In this document: positions 27,553 to 37,647 of the stretch, piece after piece
How positions within the stretch are numbered: position 1 is the first letter of the stretch
Layout: every line of letters starts with the position of its first letter
NCBI GenBank assembly: GCA_019752335.1
Contig: JAIEMJ010000002.1
Location: forward strand, 43,340-107,339
DNA from: Bryobacteraceae bacterium
GTDB lineage: Bacteria; Acidobacteriota; Terriglobia; Bryobacterales; Bryobacteraceae
Direction of reading: 5' to 3'
DNA: 64,000 bases
Translations under genes and position numbers: made by a program
The notes under the pieces: generated by a model
Database searches by the model: none
What the model saw: only the letters and a program-made list of their open reading frames with translations
What the model was told of the DNA's origin: nothing

Positions 27553-28836
27553 ATGTCTTCCCCTAGTTCACCGGCGCGTGACGTCGAAGTCGCCCATTTG
27601 TCGAACGGCATCCGTGTGATCACGGAACGGATGCCGCACGTGCGGAGTATCGCCGTCGGCGTGTGGATCGGCACCGGCTCACGGGCCGAACATCCCAAGG
27701 AGATTGGGATTAGCCATTTCCTGGAGCATATGCTCTTCAAGGGAACGCATCGGCGCACCGCGGAAGGTATCGCTCGCGAAGTGGATTCCATCGGCGGCAA
27801 CCTCGATGCCTTTACCGGTAAAGAGTTAGTCGGCTTCAATATCAAGGTGCTGGACGAGCACTTACCCATTGCCCTGGATATTCTCGCCGACTTAGTGCTG
27901 CATCCACGCTTCGATCCCGCCGATCTCGAAAAGGAGAAAGGCGTCATTCTGGAAGAGCTGAAGATGGAGATGGACAATCCGGAGTATGTGGTGCATGAGC
28001 TATTCACGACGCGTTTCTGGCCAAATCATCCGTTGTCCAAGAGCATTCTTGGCTCGAAGAAAACGATCTCGGGCTTCACGCGCGACCAACTGGCGAAGTA
28101 CCACGCCAGCATCTACGTGCCCAGTAACTTAATGATTACGGCCGCGGGGAACATGGATCACGCGCGCCTGGTCGATTTAGCGGAGCGCCACTTCGCCGGC
28201 GTGCAAGGTAACTTGCCGAAACTACCGGATCCGCCCGCCACCACGGGCGCCGAGATCACCGTGAAGAAGAAGCGCTTGCAGCAGGCCCTGGTGTGCGTCG
28301 GCGTGCCCGCCCTGCCGATCGCCCATCCGCGACGCTATGCCTGGTTTGTGCTGAATACTCTGATGGGCGCGGGCATGAGTTCGCGGCTCTTCCAAAGCAT
28401 TCGCGAGCGGCAGGGCTTGGCTTACTCGGTGTTTTCGGAATTGAATCTCTATCGCGATACCGGCTGCTTCGGCGTTTACGCTGGTACGGCGGCCGCTACG
28501 GTGGACCAGGTGATCGCTTCGGTGATTCACGAGTTCCGCCAACTGAAGGCGGAAGGGATTCCGGCGGAAGAGCTGCGGCGCGCGAAGGACCATATGAAGG
28601 GCTCGTTGATGCTGAGCCTGGAATCGACGGGTTCGCGCATGTCGAACCTGGCGCGGCAGTTTATGTATTTCGACCGTTTCCACACGTTGGACGACATGGC
28701 GCGGATGACGGAGGCGGTGACGGCGGAGGAAGTGATGGCCGTGGCCGCCGAGAGCTTCCAGCCGGAACGCTTGGCGGTGACGGTGCTGGGTCCGCTCGAA
28801 AGCGTCGTGGCGGACCGGCAGCAACTCGCGGTTTAG
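27553..28836 (+). CDS. M16 family zinc metallopeptidase
   Basis: 427 residues of the pitrilysin/processing-peptidase family. The inverted zinc motif HFLEH lies at residues 55-59 (GISHFLEHMLFKGT). Downstream Glu ligands lie in EVDSIGGNLDAFTGKE. The second homologous domain contains the R/Y substrate-binding region ERQGLAYSVFSELNLYRDTG. It resembles PqqL/YmxG-type single-chain bacterial members. No signal peptide is visible, so it is probably cytoplasmic. It lies after the hslVU-lipoprotein genes and before the heptose enzyme gene. A CATAAT hexamer at its end may drive the next gene. Confidence 0.9.
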   Translation: MSSPSSPARDVEVAHLSNGIRVITERMPHVRSIAVGVWIGTGSRAEHPKEIGISHFLEHMLFKGTHRRTAEGIAREVDSIGGNLDAFTGKELVGFNIKVLDEHLPIALDILADLVLHPRFDPADLEKEKGVILEELKMEMDNPEYVVHELFTTRFWPNHPLSKSILGSKKTISGFTRDQLAKYHASIYVPSNLMITAAGNMDHARLVDLAERHFAGVQGNLPKLPDPPATTGAEITVKKKRLQQALVCVGVPALPIAHPRRYAWFVLNTLMGAGMSSRLFQSIRERQGLAYSVFSELNLYRDTGCFGVYAGTAAATVDQVIASVIHEFRQLKAEGIPAEELRRAKDHMKGSLMLSLESTGSRMSNLARQFMYFDRFHTLDDMARMTEAVTAEEVMAVAAESFQPERLAVTVLGPLESVVADRQQLAV

Positions 28837-28857
28837 CGTAAGTCATAATTGGAGCAT

Positions 28858-29331
28858 ATGGGTCAGTTCTACGAGCGCGCGGCGATGGTCGCGCAACGGC
28901 GCCAATGGCAGGCTGAAGGCAAGCGGGTGGTGTTCACTAATGGCTGTTACGATATCCTACACCCAGGCCACATCCGCTTGCTGGAGAGCGCGCGTTCGCT
29001 GGGCGATGTGTTGATTCTTGCGCTCAATACCGACGCGAGCGTGCAGCGGCTGAAGGGGCCCACGCGGCCGATGATTCCGCAGGACCAGCGCGCCCGGATG
29101 GCCGCCGGGTTGGCGGCCGTGGACGCCGTTACCTTCTTTGACGAAGACACTCCGCGCGAACTGATCGCCGAAGTATTGCCCGACTTCCTGGTGAAGGGCG
29201 CCGATTGGAGCCACTTCATCGCCGGCCGAGAAGAGGTGGAAGCCGCCGGCGGACAGGTGCTCGCCTTGCCGCTGGAACCCGGTTACTCCACCACCAACCT
29301 GGTTGACTTAGTCAACGCCCGCCCCGCATGA
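28858..29331 (+). CDS. rfaE2: D-glycero-beta-D-manno-heptose 1-phosphate adenylyltransferase
   Basis: Activates heptose 1-phosphate with ATP to ADP-heptose for lipopolysaccharide core synthesis. It has 157 residues, the separate C-terminal half of E. coli HldE. The nucleotidyltransferase signature is FTNGCYDILHPGHIRLLESA, followed by ILALNTDASVQRLKGPTRPM and KGADWSHFIAGREEVEAAGG. The ATG at 28858 is preceded by GGAG and by CATAAT (28844-28849). Its stop overlaps mfd by 4 nt. The kinase half (HldE1) is not in the window. Confidence 0.92.
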   Translation: MGQFYERAAMVAQRRQWQAEGKRVVFTNGCYDILHPGHIRLLESARSLGDVLILALNTDASVQRLKGPTRPMIPQDQRARMAAGLAAVDAVTFFDEDTPRELIAEVLPDFLVKGADWSHFIAGREEVEAAGGQVLALPLEPGYSTTNLVDLVNARPA

Positions 29332-32300
29332 CCCATCCCGCCGTCCGCGACTTACTGCACTCGCTCGCTCGCCATCCGGGCTTTGAGGAAGTGGTGCGGC
29401 GGTACTTACACACGCCCTCGGCGAGTATCGAGCTAAATGGACTTACTCTCACGGCCAAGGCCCTCTACTTAGTCCATTTATGGCTGGCGACCGGCCGGCA
29501 GTTACTCGTGGTGGTGGACGGCAATCAACAGGCGGAGTTACTTTACGATCCGCTCCAGACCTTCTTCGAAATGCTGGCGCCCGAAGGCGAGCCCCCGCCT
29601 TTGATGCTGCCCGCGTTCGACGTGCTGCCGCACCAGGCGCTTTCCCCGCACAACGAAATTAGTGAGCAACGCGCGGTCGGCTTGTGGCGGCAAGCCAGCC
29701 AGCGCGTTCCCATCGTCATCGCCCCGGCCGCCAGCGCGCTCTTCCGCGTCGGCGAAGCGGATGCGTACCGGCAGTTGGCTTTGCACTTGAAGGTGGAAGA
29801 CGAAGTGCCGATTGAGACGTTGGTGCAGCACTTACAGTCCATCGGTTATGAGCCGCGAGAGCCCGTCGAGATGGTGGGCGAATATTCGGTGCGCGGCGGC
29901 ATCGTCGATATTTTTCCTCCCGAAGCCGGGCGGCCGATTCGCATTGAGTTCTTCGGCGATACTATCGATTCCTTGCGCCGCTTTGATATTGCCACGCAGC
30001 GCTCTGTGGCGAAGGTGGATAGCGTCCTGGTGCTACCGCTGACGGAGTTTCCTCGTCCGGCCGAGATTGCGCAGCAACGGGCGGGCTGGGAGTTCCGGCA
30101 GGCTTTCGAGAGTCCGCGAACGAAGACGTTGTTTCACTTACTCGCCAAGCCGCTGATCGTGTGGGATGAGCCGGAACAGACCAAAGGCGCGGCGGAGCGT
30201 TACGCGAAGCGGCTGGCGGAGGATCTGGAGTTAGCGGAAGCCAATTTCTTCCAATGGGGCGAGTTTCACGGCCAGGCAGAGGGGCTGCCACAGCTTACTC
30301 TGCGCGAACTCGGGCTCGGCTCCGGCGAAGACGCGATTTCGATCGCGACACGGCCCGCGCTGACGTTTCGCGGCAACGTGACGCAGGCCATCAGCGAGGC
30401 GCGCAGTTTCTCCTTCGACGGTGGACGCTCACTCTTTTTTGCGCCGGCGTCCGGCGAAGTGGAGCGCTTGGCGGACATCTTCAAGCAGTACGAATTACCC
30501 TATCAGTTTGGCATCGTGAACGATGAGACCACGCCGGCGATGCTGGCGGATCGCGCTTACCAAGGTGAGATGGCCTCCACTTACTTGGTGAAGGGCGCCA
30601 TCCGGCGCGGCGTCACGTTCATGGACGACCGGCTGGCCGTTTACGGCATTGACGACGTCTTTGATTCCAGCGGACTGCCCGCCGCTCCCCAGATTCGCAC
30701 CAACCTTGGGGCCTTCGCCATGGACGTCGCCGACCTGCGTCCTGGCGACTTTGTCGTCCACGTGACCCATGGCGTGGGTAAGTTCGTCGGCGTGCGCGAA
30801 ATTAGACAAGGTGACCAGCCGGGCGACTTCATGTTACTCGAGTACGCTGGCGAAGCAAAGCTTTACGTCCCACTCACTCGCCTCGATCTGATCTCGAAGT
30901 ACCGCGGCGCGGGCGACTCGCCGCCGCCGCTGGATCGCATGGGCGGCGTTACTTGGACTAAGACCAAAGCCCGCGTGAAGGCGCGCATGGTCGATATGGC
31001 CGATGAGTTACTCAAGCTCTATGCGGCGCGCAAGATGGCGGGCGGATTTTCTTTCTCCGCGGACTCCAATTGGCAACGCGAGTTTGAAGATTCGTTTGAG
31101 TACAACGCCACCAAAGACCAGTTGAACGCCGTGCGCGACATTAAGCGCGATATGGAGGGCGAACAGCCGATGGACCGCCTGCTGTGTGGCGACGTCGGGT
31201 TCGGTAAGACGGAAGTTGCCATGCGCGCCGCCTTCAAGGCCTTGGGCGATGGCAAGCAAGTCGCGTTGTTGGCCCCCACCACGGTGCTAGCTTTTCAACA
31301 TTTCGAGAGCTTCAAACGCCGGTTTGCGGCCTTTCCGGCCAGGATTGAGCACTTGTCGCGCTTCCGGTCCGCGAAGGAGACGAAGGCCGTCCTCGAAGAT
31401 CTGGAAGCCGGCAAGATCGACATTGTCATCGGGACCCAACGCATCTTGTCGAAAGATGTAAAATTCGCTGACCTCGGGCTGCTGATTGTCGACGAAGAGC
31501 AGCGTTTCGGCGTGCGGCACAAGGAAGCACTGAAACAGATTCGTCACAACGTGGACGTGCTGGCCATGAGCGCGACGCCAATTCCGCGTACCTTACATAT
31601 GTCGTTGTTGGGTATCCGTGACATGTCGGTAATTGAGACGCCTCCGAAAGACCGTTTGGCGATTCATACGGTGGTCGCGCACTTTGACTTACAACGGGTG
31701 AAGGAAGGCATTGAGCAGGAGCTGAGCCGCGGGGGCCAAGTCTATTACATCCACAATCGCGTCGATTCGATTTTCATACGCGCGGCTTCCATTCAGCAGT
31801 TACTGCCAAATTGCCGCATCGGCGTGGGCCATGGCCAGATGGGCGACGCGGAGCTGGAACGGGTCCTGCTGGGCTTCATGAAGCACGATTACGACGTCTT
31901 CGTTTGCACGACGATTGCCGAGAACGGGCTCGACATTCCGCTGGCGAATACGATTTTTATCGAGAATGCCGAGCGGTATGGCCTTTCCGAGCTGTATCAG
32001 CTCCGTGGCCGCGTGGGCCGGTCGAATCGGCGGGCTTATGCGCACTTACTGGTACCCGCCGATACAGAACTTACGGAAGTAGCCCGCAAACGGTTGGCCG
32101 CCCTGAAGGAATTCAGCGACTTAGGCGCTGGCTTTAAGATTGCTGCTTTGGATCTGGAATTGCGCGGGGCAGGGAACTTACTCGGCGGGGAACAACACGG
32201 TCAGATTGCCGCGGTGGGCTTTGAGACTTACTTGCGCCTCCTCGAAGAGAGCGTGCAGGAGTTGAAGGGCGAAGAAGTACCGCTCGAAATTCATTCGACG

Positions 32301-32723
32301 CTCAACCTTGGCATCGATGTGCGCATTCCTTCGGACTACATTACGGACGAGAATCAGCGGCTGCGGGCCTATAAGAAGATCGCCGACGTGAAGGACGCGG
32401 CGGTGGGCGAGAAACTGATCGCCGAGTTGGCGGACCGTTATGGCCCGCCGCCGGCCGGATTGACGATACTGGTGGAGTTCGCGTTGTTGAAGTCGCTGGC
32501 GCAGAAGAGCGGCGTGGAGGCGATTGACCGCCGGCATGGATTCTTCAACATCAAGTTACATGAGCGCGCGGCGATTGAGCCAATGCGTCTGATGGAGTAT
32601 GTGCGCAACACGCCGCAAGCACAATTTACTCCCGCTGGGGTGTTGAGCATTGTCGCGCCCGCGTTTTCGCAGCCGGGCGAGTTACTCGCTTACCTGAAAC
32701 GGCAATTGGAAGCGATTCGTTAG
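29328..32723 (+). CDS. mfd: Transcription-repair coupling factor
   Basis: Removes RNA polymerase stalled at DNA lesions and recruits the UvrA system. It has 1131 residues, as expected. Domain order: UvrB-like N-terminal module ([17 protein letters not shown] segment near residue 188), the CarD-like RNA-polymerase-interaction domain ([19 protein letters not shown], about 467-560), then RecG-like helicase motifs: Walker [16 protein letters not shown] near residue 624, DEEQ box [26 protein letters not shown] and [15 protein letters not shown]. The TRG motif and the C-terminal D7 domain follow. It is translationally coupled to rfaE2 (ATGA). The gene is conspicuously rich in TTA leucine codons. 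Confidence 0.96.
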   Translation: MTHPAVRDLLHSLARHPGFEEVVRRYLHTPSASIELNGLTLTAKALYLVHLWLATGRQLLVVVDGNQQAELLYDPLQTFFEMLAPEGEPPPLMLPAFDVLPHQALSPHNEISEQRAVGLWRQASQRVPIVIAPAASALFRVGEADAYRQLALHLKVEDEVPIETLVQHLQSIGYEPREPVEMVGEYSVRGGIVDIFPPEAGRPIRIEFFGDTIDSLRRFDIATQRSVAKVDSVLVLPLTEFPRPAEIAQQRAGWEFRQAFESPRTKTLFHLLAKPLIVWDEPEQTKGAAERYAKRLAEDLELAEANFFQWGEFHGQAEGLPQLTLRELGLGSGEDAISIATRPALTFRGNVTQAISEARSFSFDGGRSLFFAPASGEVERLADIFKQYELPYQFGIVNDETTPAMLADRAYQGEMASTYLVKGAIRRGVTFMDDRLAVYGIDDVFDSSGLPAAPQIRTNLGAFAMDVADLRPGDFVVHVTHGVGKFVGVREIRQGDQPGDFMLLEYAGEAKLYVPLTRLDLISKYRGAGDSPPPLDRMGGVTWTKTKARVKARMVDMADELLKLYAARKMAGGFSFSADSNWQREFEDSFEYNATKDQLNAVRDIKRDMEGEQPMDRLLCGDVGFGKTEVAMRAAFKALGDGKQVALLAPTTVLAFQHFESFKRRFAAFPARIEHLSRFRSAKETKAVLEDLEAGKIDIVIGTQRILSKDVKFADLGLLIVDEEQRFGVRHKEALKQIRHNVDVLAMSATPIPRTLHMSLLGIRDMSVIETPPKDRLAIHTVVAHFDLQRVKEGIEQELSRGGQVYYIHNRVDSIFIRAASIQQLLPNCRIGVGHGQMGDAELERVLLGFMKHDYDVFVCTTIAENGLDIPLANTIFIENAERYGLSELYQLRGRVGRSNRRAYAHLLVPADTELTEVARKRLAALKEFSDLGAGFKIAALDLELRGAGNLLGGEQHGQIAAVGFETYLRLLEESVQELKGEEVPLEIHSTLNLGIDVRIPSDYITDENQRLRAYKKIADVKDAAVGEKLIAELADRYGPPPAGLTILVEFALLKSLAQKSGVEAIDRRHGFFNIKLHERAAIEPMRLMEYVRNTPQAQFTPAGVLSIVAPAFSQPGELLAYLKRQLEAIR

Positions 32724-32724
32724 G

Positions 32725-33426
32725 TTACGGAAAAACGACAGGAGCGGTGAGGGAGAAGCGGATCGCCGTCTCCGCCGGTACCACGGCGGGGTCGCCGTGC
32801 GTGGCGAGAACGACACCGGTACCGGCGCCGCCGCCGGCGCCTGCGCCAATGGCCGCGCCTTTTCCGCCGCCGGCCAAAGCGCCGATAGCCGCGCCGACTC
32901 CGGCGCCGATGCCGATCTTCAGCGCATCTTTCTTCTTGGTGGCCTTGGCCTGTACGGCGTAAGCACTCGTCCGGCAGTCAATCGATCTTCCGTCCGCCGT
33001 GCTGAGGCGATTGAGGCGCAGGGACAAACTTGCGCGGCCTTTTACTTTGCCGCCCGGATCCACCGTGGCGACGACGCCTTCCACGCGCGCGCCGGCGGGC
33101 GCTAACACGCGGCCGTTCTTCATCAAAGACCGTTCCAGGGTCGCGGTGAACATGGTTCCCGCAGCGTGGGTTTTGCTGGAAATGGTGGAGGTCGTACGGA
33201 CCTCCACCGGAGTTCCCGCTGGCAGCGTAATGGGTTCCTTTTCCGGAACCGCCGCCGCCCGCGCTGGAGCCGTTGTGGTTTCAGCCCCAGGGGACTCAAC
33301 CACCACTGGCTCCCTCGCAGCGGGCGCCGTCTGGGCCGGCGGAGCAATCGCGGATTGCGTCGAAGGGGTGGGCTTCGAACAACCGGCGAGTACCGCCAAG
33401 GCAAAACAGACGAACACGGGGCGCAT
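32725..33426 (-). CDS. Lipoprotein with glycine-zipper segment
   Basis: 233 residues from the ATG at 33426 (the frame is open 16 codons further upstream). The signal ends in lipobox LAGC (FVCFALAVLAGCSK). An Ala/Pro/Thr-rich spacer follows. Residues from about 90 form a beta-rich domain (LPAGTPVEVRTTSTISSKTH, GTMFTATLERSLMKNGRVLAPAGA, VDPGGKVKGRASLSLRLNRL). The C-terminal part holds a hydrophobic glycine-zipper run around residues 180-215 (GIGAGVGAAIGALAGGGKGA). It is probably an envelope protein of unknown function. It ends 1 nt after mfd, tail to tail. Confidence 0.75.
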   Translation of the reverse strand: MRPVFVCFALAVLAGCSKPTPSTQSAIAPPAQTAPAAREPVVVESPGAETTTAPARAAAVPEKEPITLPAGTPVEVRTTSTISSKTHAAGTMFTATLERSLMKNGRVLAPAGARVEGVVATVDPGGKVKGRASLSLRLNRLSTADGRSIDCRTSAYAVQAKATKKKDALKIGIGAGVGAAIGALAGGGKGAAIGAGAGGGAGTGVVLATHGDPAVVPAETAIRFSLTAPVVFP

Positions 33427-33476
33427 GTCGGGTAGACGTACGCCGCCGCCAAATCGGTTTCGTTTTCCGTGCATGT

Positions 33477-34877
33477 TTACAGTTGCAGCCCGAAGAACTC
33501 CTGGGCGTTAGCGAAGCAGATGCGCCGCACCATGCCGCCCACCAGGCCGAAGTCGTTTGGCATCAGGCCGTTCTCCATCTCGCGCCCGAGTAAGTTACAA
33601 AGCGTGCGACGGAAATACTCGTGGCGCGGGTAGGACATGAAAGAGCGCGAATCGGTGAGCATGCCTACGAAGCGCGCCAGCAGCCCGCAATTGGAGAGGG
33701 CGTTCATCTGCCACTCCATGGCCTCTTTTTGATCCAGGAACCACCAGCCGCTGCCGAATTGCATCTTGCCGGCGATTTGCCCGTCCTGGAAGTTGCCGAC
33801 CATGGTGGCCAAGGCATAATTGTCGGCCGGGTTGAGGTTGTAGATCACCATGCGGGGCAGGCTGCCATCGCGTTGCAGGGCGTCGAGGTAGTCGCGCAGG
33901 GTCTCCATTTGCGGCCAGTCGCCGATGGAGTCGAAGCCGGTGTCGGGTCCGATTTCGGCCAGGGCGCGCGAGTTCGCGGCGCGGAAGGCACCGAGGTGCA
34001 ATTGCTTGGTGAAGCCGGCGCGGGCGTCGAGTTGGCCGAAGTAGAACATGAGGTAGCTGGCGAAGTGCCGCTGCTCACCGGGCGATGCTGCATGGCCTTG
34101 CCGCGCGCGATCGAAGATAGCTTGCGCGACGGACTCCGCGCAGGGCGCGCCGTAGCAATGGTTCAAGCCATGGTCACTCAAGCGGCCGCCGATGGCGGCG
34201 AAAGCGGCGTGGCGCTTGGCGATCGCCTCCAAAAACGCGGCAAAGCTTTGGATGTCGACGTTGGCCGCCGCGCCGAGCTTCGCCGTCCAGGCCTGCCAGG
34301 CTTCGGGCTGATGGACGATCAGCGCTTTGTCCGGCCGGAAAGTGGGATACATCTTCGTCTTCAAAGTGCTCTTCGCCAGGGACTCGTGGTGCGGCAGCAG
34401 GTCCGCCGGATCGTCCGTGGTACACACGGCGCGGACGTCGAACTTGCGGGCGATGCCCCACGCGGTTAAATCGCCGGCGAGTTGCTCATTGGCCTGATTC
34501 CAGATGCGCTCCGCGGAGGATTCATCCAGCAATTCGGTAATGCCGAAGTAGCGCGCGAGTTCGAGATGGGTCCAATGGTACAGCGGGTTGCGCAGCGTTT
34601 GGGGCACGGTGCGCGCGAAGGCCAGGAACTTCTCATAGGGCGTCGCGTCGCCGGTGCAGAAGCGTTCGGCGATGCCGTTGGCCCGCATGGCGCGCCACTT
34701 GTAGTGGTCGCCTTCCAGCCAGATTTCGAAGAGATTGGCGAAGCGGCGGTCCTCGGCGAGGTCCTGCGGCGGCAGGTGGCAGTGGTAGTCGAGGATCGGT
34801 TCGGGCTCGGCGTAGTCGTGAAAAAGACGCCGCGCGGCGGCCGTCTCCAGGAGGAAATCAGGATGAATGAAGGGCAT
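33477..34877 (-). CDS. uxaC: Glucuronate (uronate) isomerase
   Basis: Converts D-glucuronate or D-galacturonate to fructuronate or tagaturonate in uronic acid catabolism. The 466 residues include the N-terminal metal motif LDYHCHLPPQDLAEDRRF, LYHWTHLELARYFG, VRAVCTTDDPADLLPHHESL and LVGMLTDSRSFMSYPRHEYFRR, all typical of the family. The ATG at 34877 is preferred over a TTG two codons upstream. No other uronate genes (uxaA, uxaB, kdgK) are nearby. Confidence 0.94.
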   Translation of the reverse strand: MPFIHPDFLLETAAARRLFHDYAEPEPILDYHCHLPPQDLAEDRRFANLFEIWLEGDHYKWRAMRANGIAERFCTGDATPYEKFLAFARTVPQTLRNPLYHWTHLELARYFGITELLDESSAERIWNQANEQLAGDLTAWGIARKFDVRAVCTTDDPADLLPHHESLAKSTLKTKMYPTFRPDKALIVHQPEAWQAWTAKLGAAANVDIQSFAAFLEAIAKRHAAFAAIGGRLSDHGLNHCYGAPCAESVAQAIFDRARQGHAASPGEQRHFASYLMFYFGQLDARAGFTKQLHLGAFRAANSRALAEIGPDTGFDSIGDWPQMETLRDYLDALQRDGSLPRMVIYNLNPADNYALATMVGNFQDGQIAGKMQFGSGWWFLDQKEAMEWQMNALSNCGLLARFVGMLTDSRSFMSYPRHEYFRRTLCNLLGREMENGLMPNDFGLVGGMVRRICFANAQEFFGLQL

Positions 34878-34942
34878 CGGCAATCTTTATGCTACTAGAC
34901 GGAGTTGGCGGGGAAAGAGCCGGTGGGCGACAATGATACGAA

Positions 34943-35854
34943 ATGAGTAACCCGAAACCATTCCGCGTGGGCCTGGTGCAGATGTCCTGCTCCTTGGACG
35001 CGCGCGAGAACCAAGAGAAGGCGGAGCAGAAGATTCGCGAGGCGGCCCGGGCCGGGGCGCAGGTGATCTGCTTGCCGGAGCTTTACCGGTCACAATATTT
35101 TTGCCGCGAAGAAAAGGCGGAGCTGTTTGACTTGGCGGAGCCCGTGCCTGGCGACACCACGGAGCGCTTGGGCAAGTTGGCGCGCGAGCATCGCGTGGTA
35201 ATCATCGCGTCGTTGTTTGAGCGGCGCGCGGCGGGGCTGTATCACAACACGGCGGCGATTTTGGGGTCGAAAGGCGATCTGCTCGGGCTCTATCGCAAGA
35301 TGCACATTCCGGACGATCCGCTCTTTTTCGAGAAGTTCTACTTCACGCCAGGCGACTTAGGCTTCAAGAATTTCGACACCGAATTCGGCCGCTTAGGCGT
35401 GCTGGTTTGCTGGGACCAATGGTATCCGGAGGCCGCGCGGCTGACGGCGATGCAAGGCGCGAATATTCTCTTTTACCCGACGGCGATTGGCTGGCATCCG
35501 GCGGAGAAGGTTCAGTACGGGCCGGGGCAGTTGGACGCCTGGCGCACGATTCAGCGGTCGCACGCGATTGCGAACGGCATCTACGTGGCGGCGGTGAATC
35601 GCGTGGGCTATGAGGGTCCGCGGCCGAAGGATCCCACGGATCCCAACGAGAAGAGCGGCCTCGAATTCTGGGGCCACAGCTTTCTTGCGGATCCGTTTGG
35701 CAAGCTGTTGGCGGAGGGCTCCGACGGCAACGAGGAGCTGCTGATTCAGGAAGTGAATCCCGCCTGGAGCGAGGAGGTGCGCCGCAATTGGCCCTTCTTC
35801 CGCGATCGGCGCATCGACCATTACGCCGGCCTGACGAACCGGTGGGGCGCCTAA
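34943..35854 (+). CDS. aguB: N-carbamoylputrescine amidase
   Basis: Hydrolyses N-carbamoylputrescine to putrescine, CO2 and ammonia, the last step of agmatine-derived putrescine synthesis. It has 303 residues of the nitrilase superfamily. The Glu-Lys-Cys triad is visible in ICLPELYRSQYFCREE, LYRKMHIPDDP and GVLVCWDQWYPEAARLTAMQG. The FYFTPGDLGFK and RSHAIANGIYVAAVNRVGYEG segments match plant and Pseudomonas AguB. aguA follows after 3 nt, giving the complete two-step pathway from agmatine. Confidence 0.94.
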   Translation: MSNPKPFRVGLVQMSCSLDARENQEKAEQKIREAARAGAQVICLPELYRSQYFCREEKAELFDLAEPVPGDTTERLGKLAREHRVVIIASLFERRAAGLYHNTAAILGSKGDLLGLYRKMHIPDDPLFFEKFYFTPGDLGFKNFDTEFGRLGVLVCWDQWYPEAARLTAMQGANILFYPTAIGWHPAEKVQYGPGQLDAWRTIQRSHAIANGIYVAAVNRVGYEGPRPKDPTDPNEKSGLEFWGHSFLADPFGKLLAEGSDGNEELLIQEVNPAWSEEVRRNWPFFRDRRIDHYAGLTNRWGA

Positions 35855-35857
35855 GCG

Positions 35858-36916
35858 ATGGCGGTGGTGGATACGCCCCGGCGGCGCGGCTTTCGCATGC
35901 CCGCCGAGTGGGAACCGCACGCGGCGACGTGGCTGGCTTGGCCGCATGAGCGCTCGGATTGGCCGGGCAAGTTTGAGCCCGTGGCTTGGGTCTACGGCGA
36001 CTTCGTGCGGCACCTGTCTCGCGTGGAGCGCGTGTGTATCTTCGTCGAGAACGACGCACTGGCGGAGAAGGCGCGCCGCATCTGCCAGCGCGCCGGCGCG
36101 GAGATGACTCAAGTGGAATTCATCGTGCAAGCGACCAATCGCAGTTGGACGCGCGACTCTTGCGCGATCTTCGTGAAAAGCCGCGGCGGCGAAGTGGGCA
36201 TTACGGATTGGCACTTCAACGGTTGGGCGAAGTACGAGAACTGGCAGGCGGACGACGCGTTGCCGGGGGTGATGGCCGGACACTTGTCGATGCGCGCTTG
36301 GACGCCGGAGTTCGACGGTCGGCGCGTGGTGCTGGAGGGTGGCTCTATCGACGTGAACGGCCGCGGGTCTTTGCTGACGACGGAGGAGTGTCTGCTGAGT
36401 CCAGTGCAGGCGCGCAATCCAGAGCTCTCGCGTGCCGACGTCGAACGGGTGCTGCGCAACTACCTGGCGGCGACGAACGTGCTGTGGCTGCGCAACGGCA
36501 TCGCCGGCGACGACACGCACGGGCACGTGGACGACTTGGCGCGCTTTGTGAATCCCACCACCATCGTAGTGGCGAGCGAGGACGACCGGTCCGACGCCAA
36601 CTATGAGCCGCTCAAGGAGAATTACCAGATTCTGAAGCTGATGGCCGATGAACGTGAGCGGCCTTTGAACATTGTGAAGCTGCCCATGCCGCGGCCGATT
36701 TACTTCGATAGCCAACGGCTGCCGGCGTCCTATGCGAACTTCTATATCGCCAACCAGCTGGTGCTGGTGCCCACGTTTAATGACCCGGCGGATCGACTGG
36801 CCTTGAACACCTTGGCCCGTCTGTTTCCGGATCGCGAGGTGCGCGGGATCCATTGTTTGGACCTCGTGCTCGGCCTGGGGACGCTGCATTGCATGACGCA
36901 ACAGCAGCCGCTATGA
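35858..36916 (+). CDS. aguA: Agmatine deiminase
   Basis: Converts agmatine to N-carbamoylputrescine and ammonia, the step before AguB. The 352 residues of the peptidyl-arginine-deiminase fold show GFRMPAEWEPHAATWLAWPH, TNRSWTRDSCAIFV, LEGGSIDVNGRGSLLTTEECLLS, GDDTHGHVDDLARFV and the catalytic Cys near the end in LGLGTLHCMTQQQP. It starts 3 nt after aguB, and its stop overlaps the next gene (ATGA), so three genes are coupled. The arginine decarboxylase that would supply agmatine is not in the window. Confidence 0.95.
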   Translation: MAVVDTPRRRGFRMPAEWEPHAATWLAWPHERSDWPGKFEPVAWVYGDFVRHLSRVERVCIFVENDALAEKARRICQRAGAEMTQVEFIVQATNRSWTRDSCAIFVKSRGGEVGITDWHFNGWAKYENWQADDALPGVMAGHLSMRAWTPEFDGRRVVLEGGSIDVNGRGSLLTTEECLLSPVQARNPELSRADVERVLRNYLAATNVLWLRNGIAGDDTHGHVDDLARFVNPTTIVVASEDDRSDANYEPLKENYQILKLMADERERPLNIVKLPMPRPIYFDSQRLPASYANFYIANQLVLVPTFNDPADRLALNTLARLFPDREVRGIHCLDLVLGLGTLHCMTQQQPL

Positions 36917-37641
36917 AGTTACTCGTGTTGCTCCTGATGGCTGGCCTGAGCCTGCCGGCCGCGCCGGTGGTGGTGCTGATTTCGGCCAATGCGGAATGGC
37001 GCGAAGTGAAGAAGCGTTGGCCGGCAGTGCGGATGGAAAAGACGCCTTACGGCGAGACGTTCGCCTTGCGGATCGCCGGGCAGCCGGTGCAGTTTCTGCA
37101 TGGCGGCTGGGGTAAGGTGGCCGCCGCGGGTAGCACGCAATACGCGCTGACGCGTTGGCGTCCGCGCGTGGTGCTGAACCTGGGCACGTGCGGCGGCATC
37201 GCCGGACGCATTGACCGCTACGCCGTCCTGCTGGTGGAGCGGACGTTGGTTTACGACATCGTCGAAATGATGGGCGACTCGCAGGAAGCGATTGACCACT
37301 ACACGACGGCCCTGGACCTGGGCTTTCTTCCCACGCCCCTGCCGGGCCAAGCGAAGAAGGGGCTGCTGATCTCCGCCGACCGCGATTTGGCGCCGGAGCA
37401 GATTCCGCAACTTGTGCGCCGCTACGGCGCCGTCGCCGTGGATTGGGAGACGGCGGCGATCGCCTATGTTGCCCGGCGCAACGGCGTCCGGCTGGTGGCC
37501 TTGCGCGGGGTCAGCGATTTGGTGAGCGAAGCGGGCGGCGAGGCCTACGGCGGTACGGGCGTTTTTGAGAGCGGCACGGCGCGCGTGATGCACGGCCTGT
37601 TGGAGCAGCTACCGGCGTGGATTCGCGCCGTCGTACGATAA
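36913..37641 (+). CDS. Exported nucleoside phosphorylase/MTA-SAH-nucleosidase-like protein
   Basis: 242 residues of the PNP/UDP phosphorylase superfamily. The start at 36913 gives a hydrophobic leader (MKLLVLLLMAGLSLPAAP) that looks like a signal peptide, unlike the cytosolic housekeeping enzymes. The core carries LNLGTCGGIAGRI (family NxGxAGG-like loop), DWETAAIAYVARRNGV in place of the usual MEAAA segment, and LRGVSDLV with the catalytic-type Asp. It is coupled to aguA by ATGA. Methylthioadenosine, a by-product of polyamine synthesis, is a plausible substrate given the context, but an exported enzyme would act on extracytoplasmic nucleosides. Confidence 0.72.
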   Translation: MKLLVLLLMAGLSLPAAPVVVLISANAEWREVKKRWPAVRMEKTPYGETFALRIAGQPVQFLHGGWGKVAAAGSTQYALTRWRPRVVLNLGTCGGIAGRIDRYAVLLVERTLVYDIVEMMGDSQEAIDHYTTALDLGFLPTPLPGQAKKGLLISADRDLAPEQIPQLVRRYGAVAVDWETAAIAYVARRNGVRLVALRGVSDLVSEAGGEAYGGTGVFESGTARVMHGLLEQLPAWIRAVVR

Positions 37642-37647
37642 ATTCTA

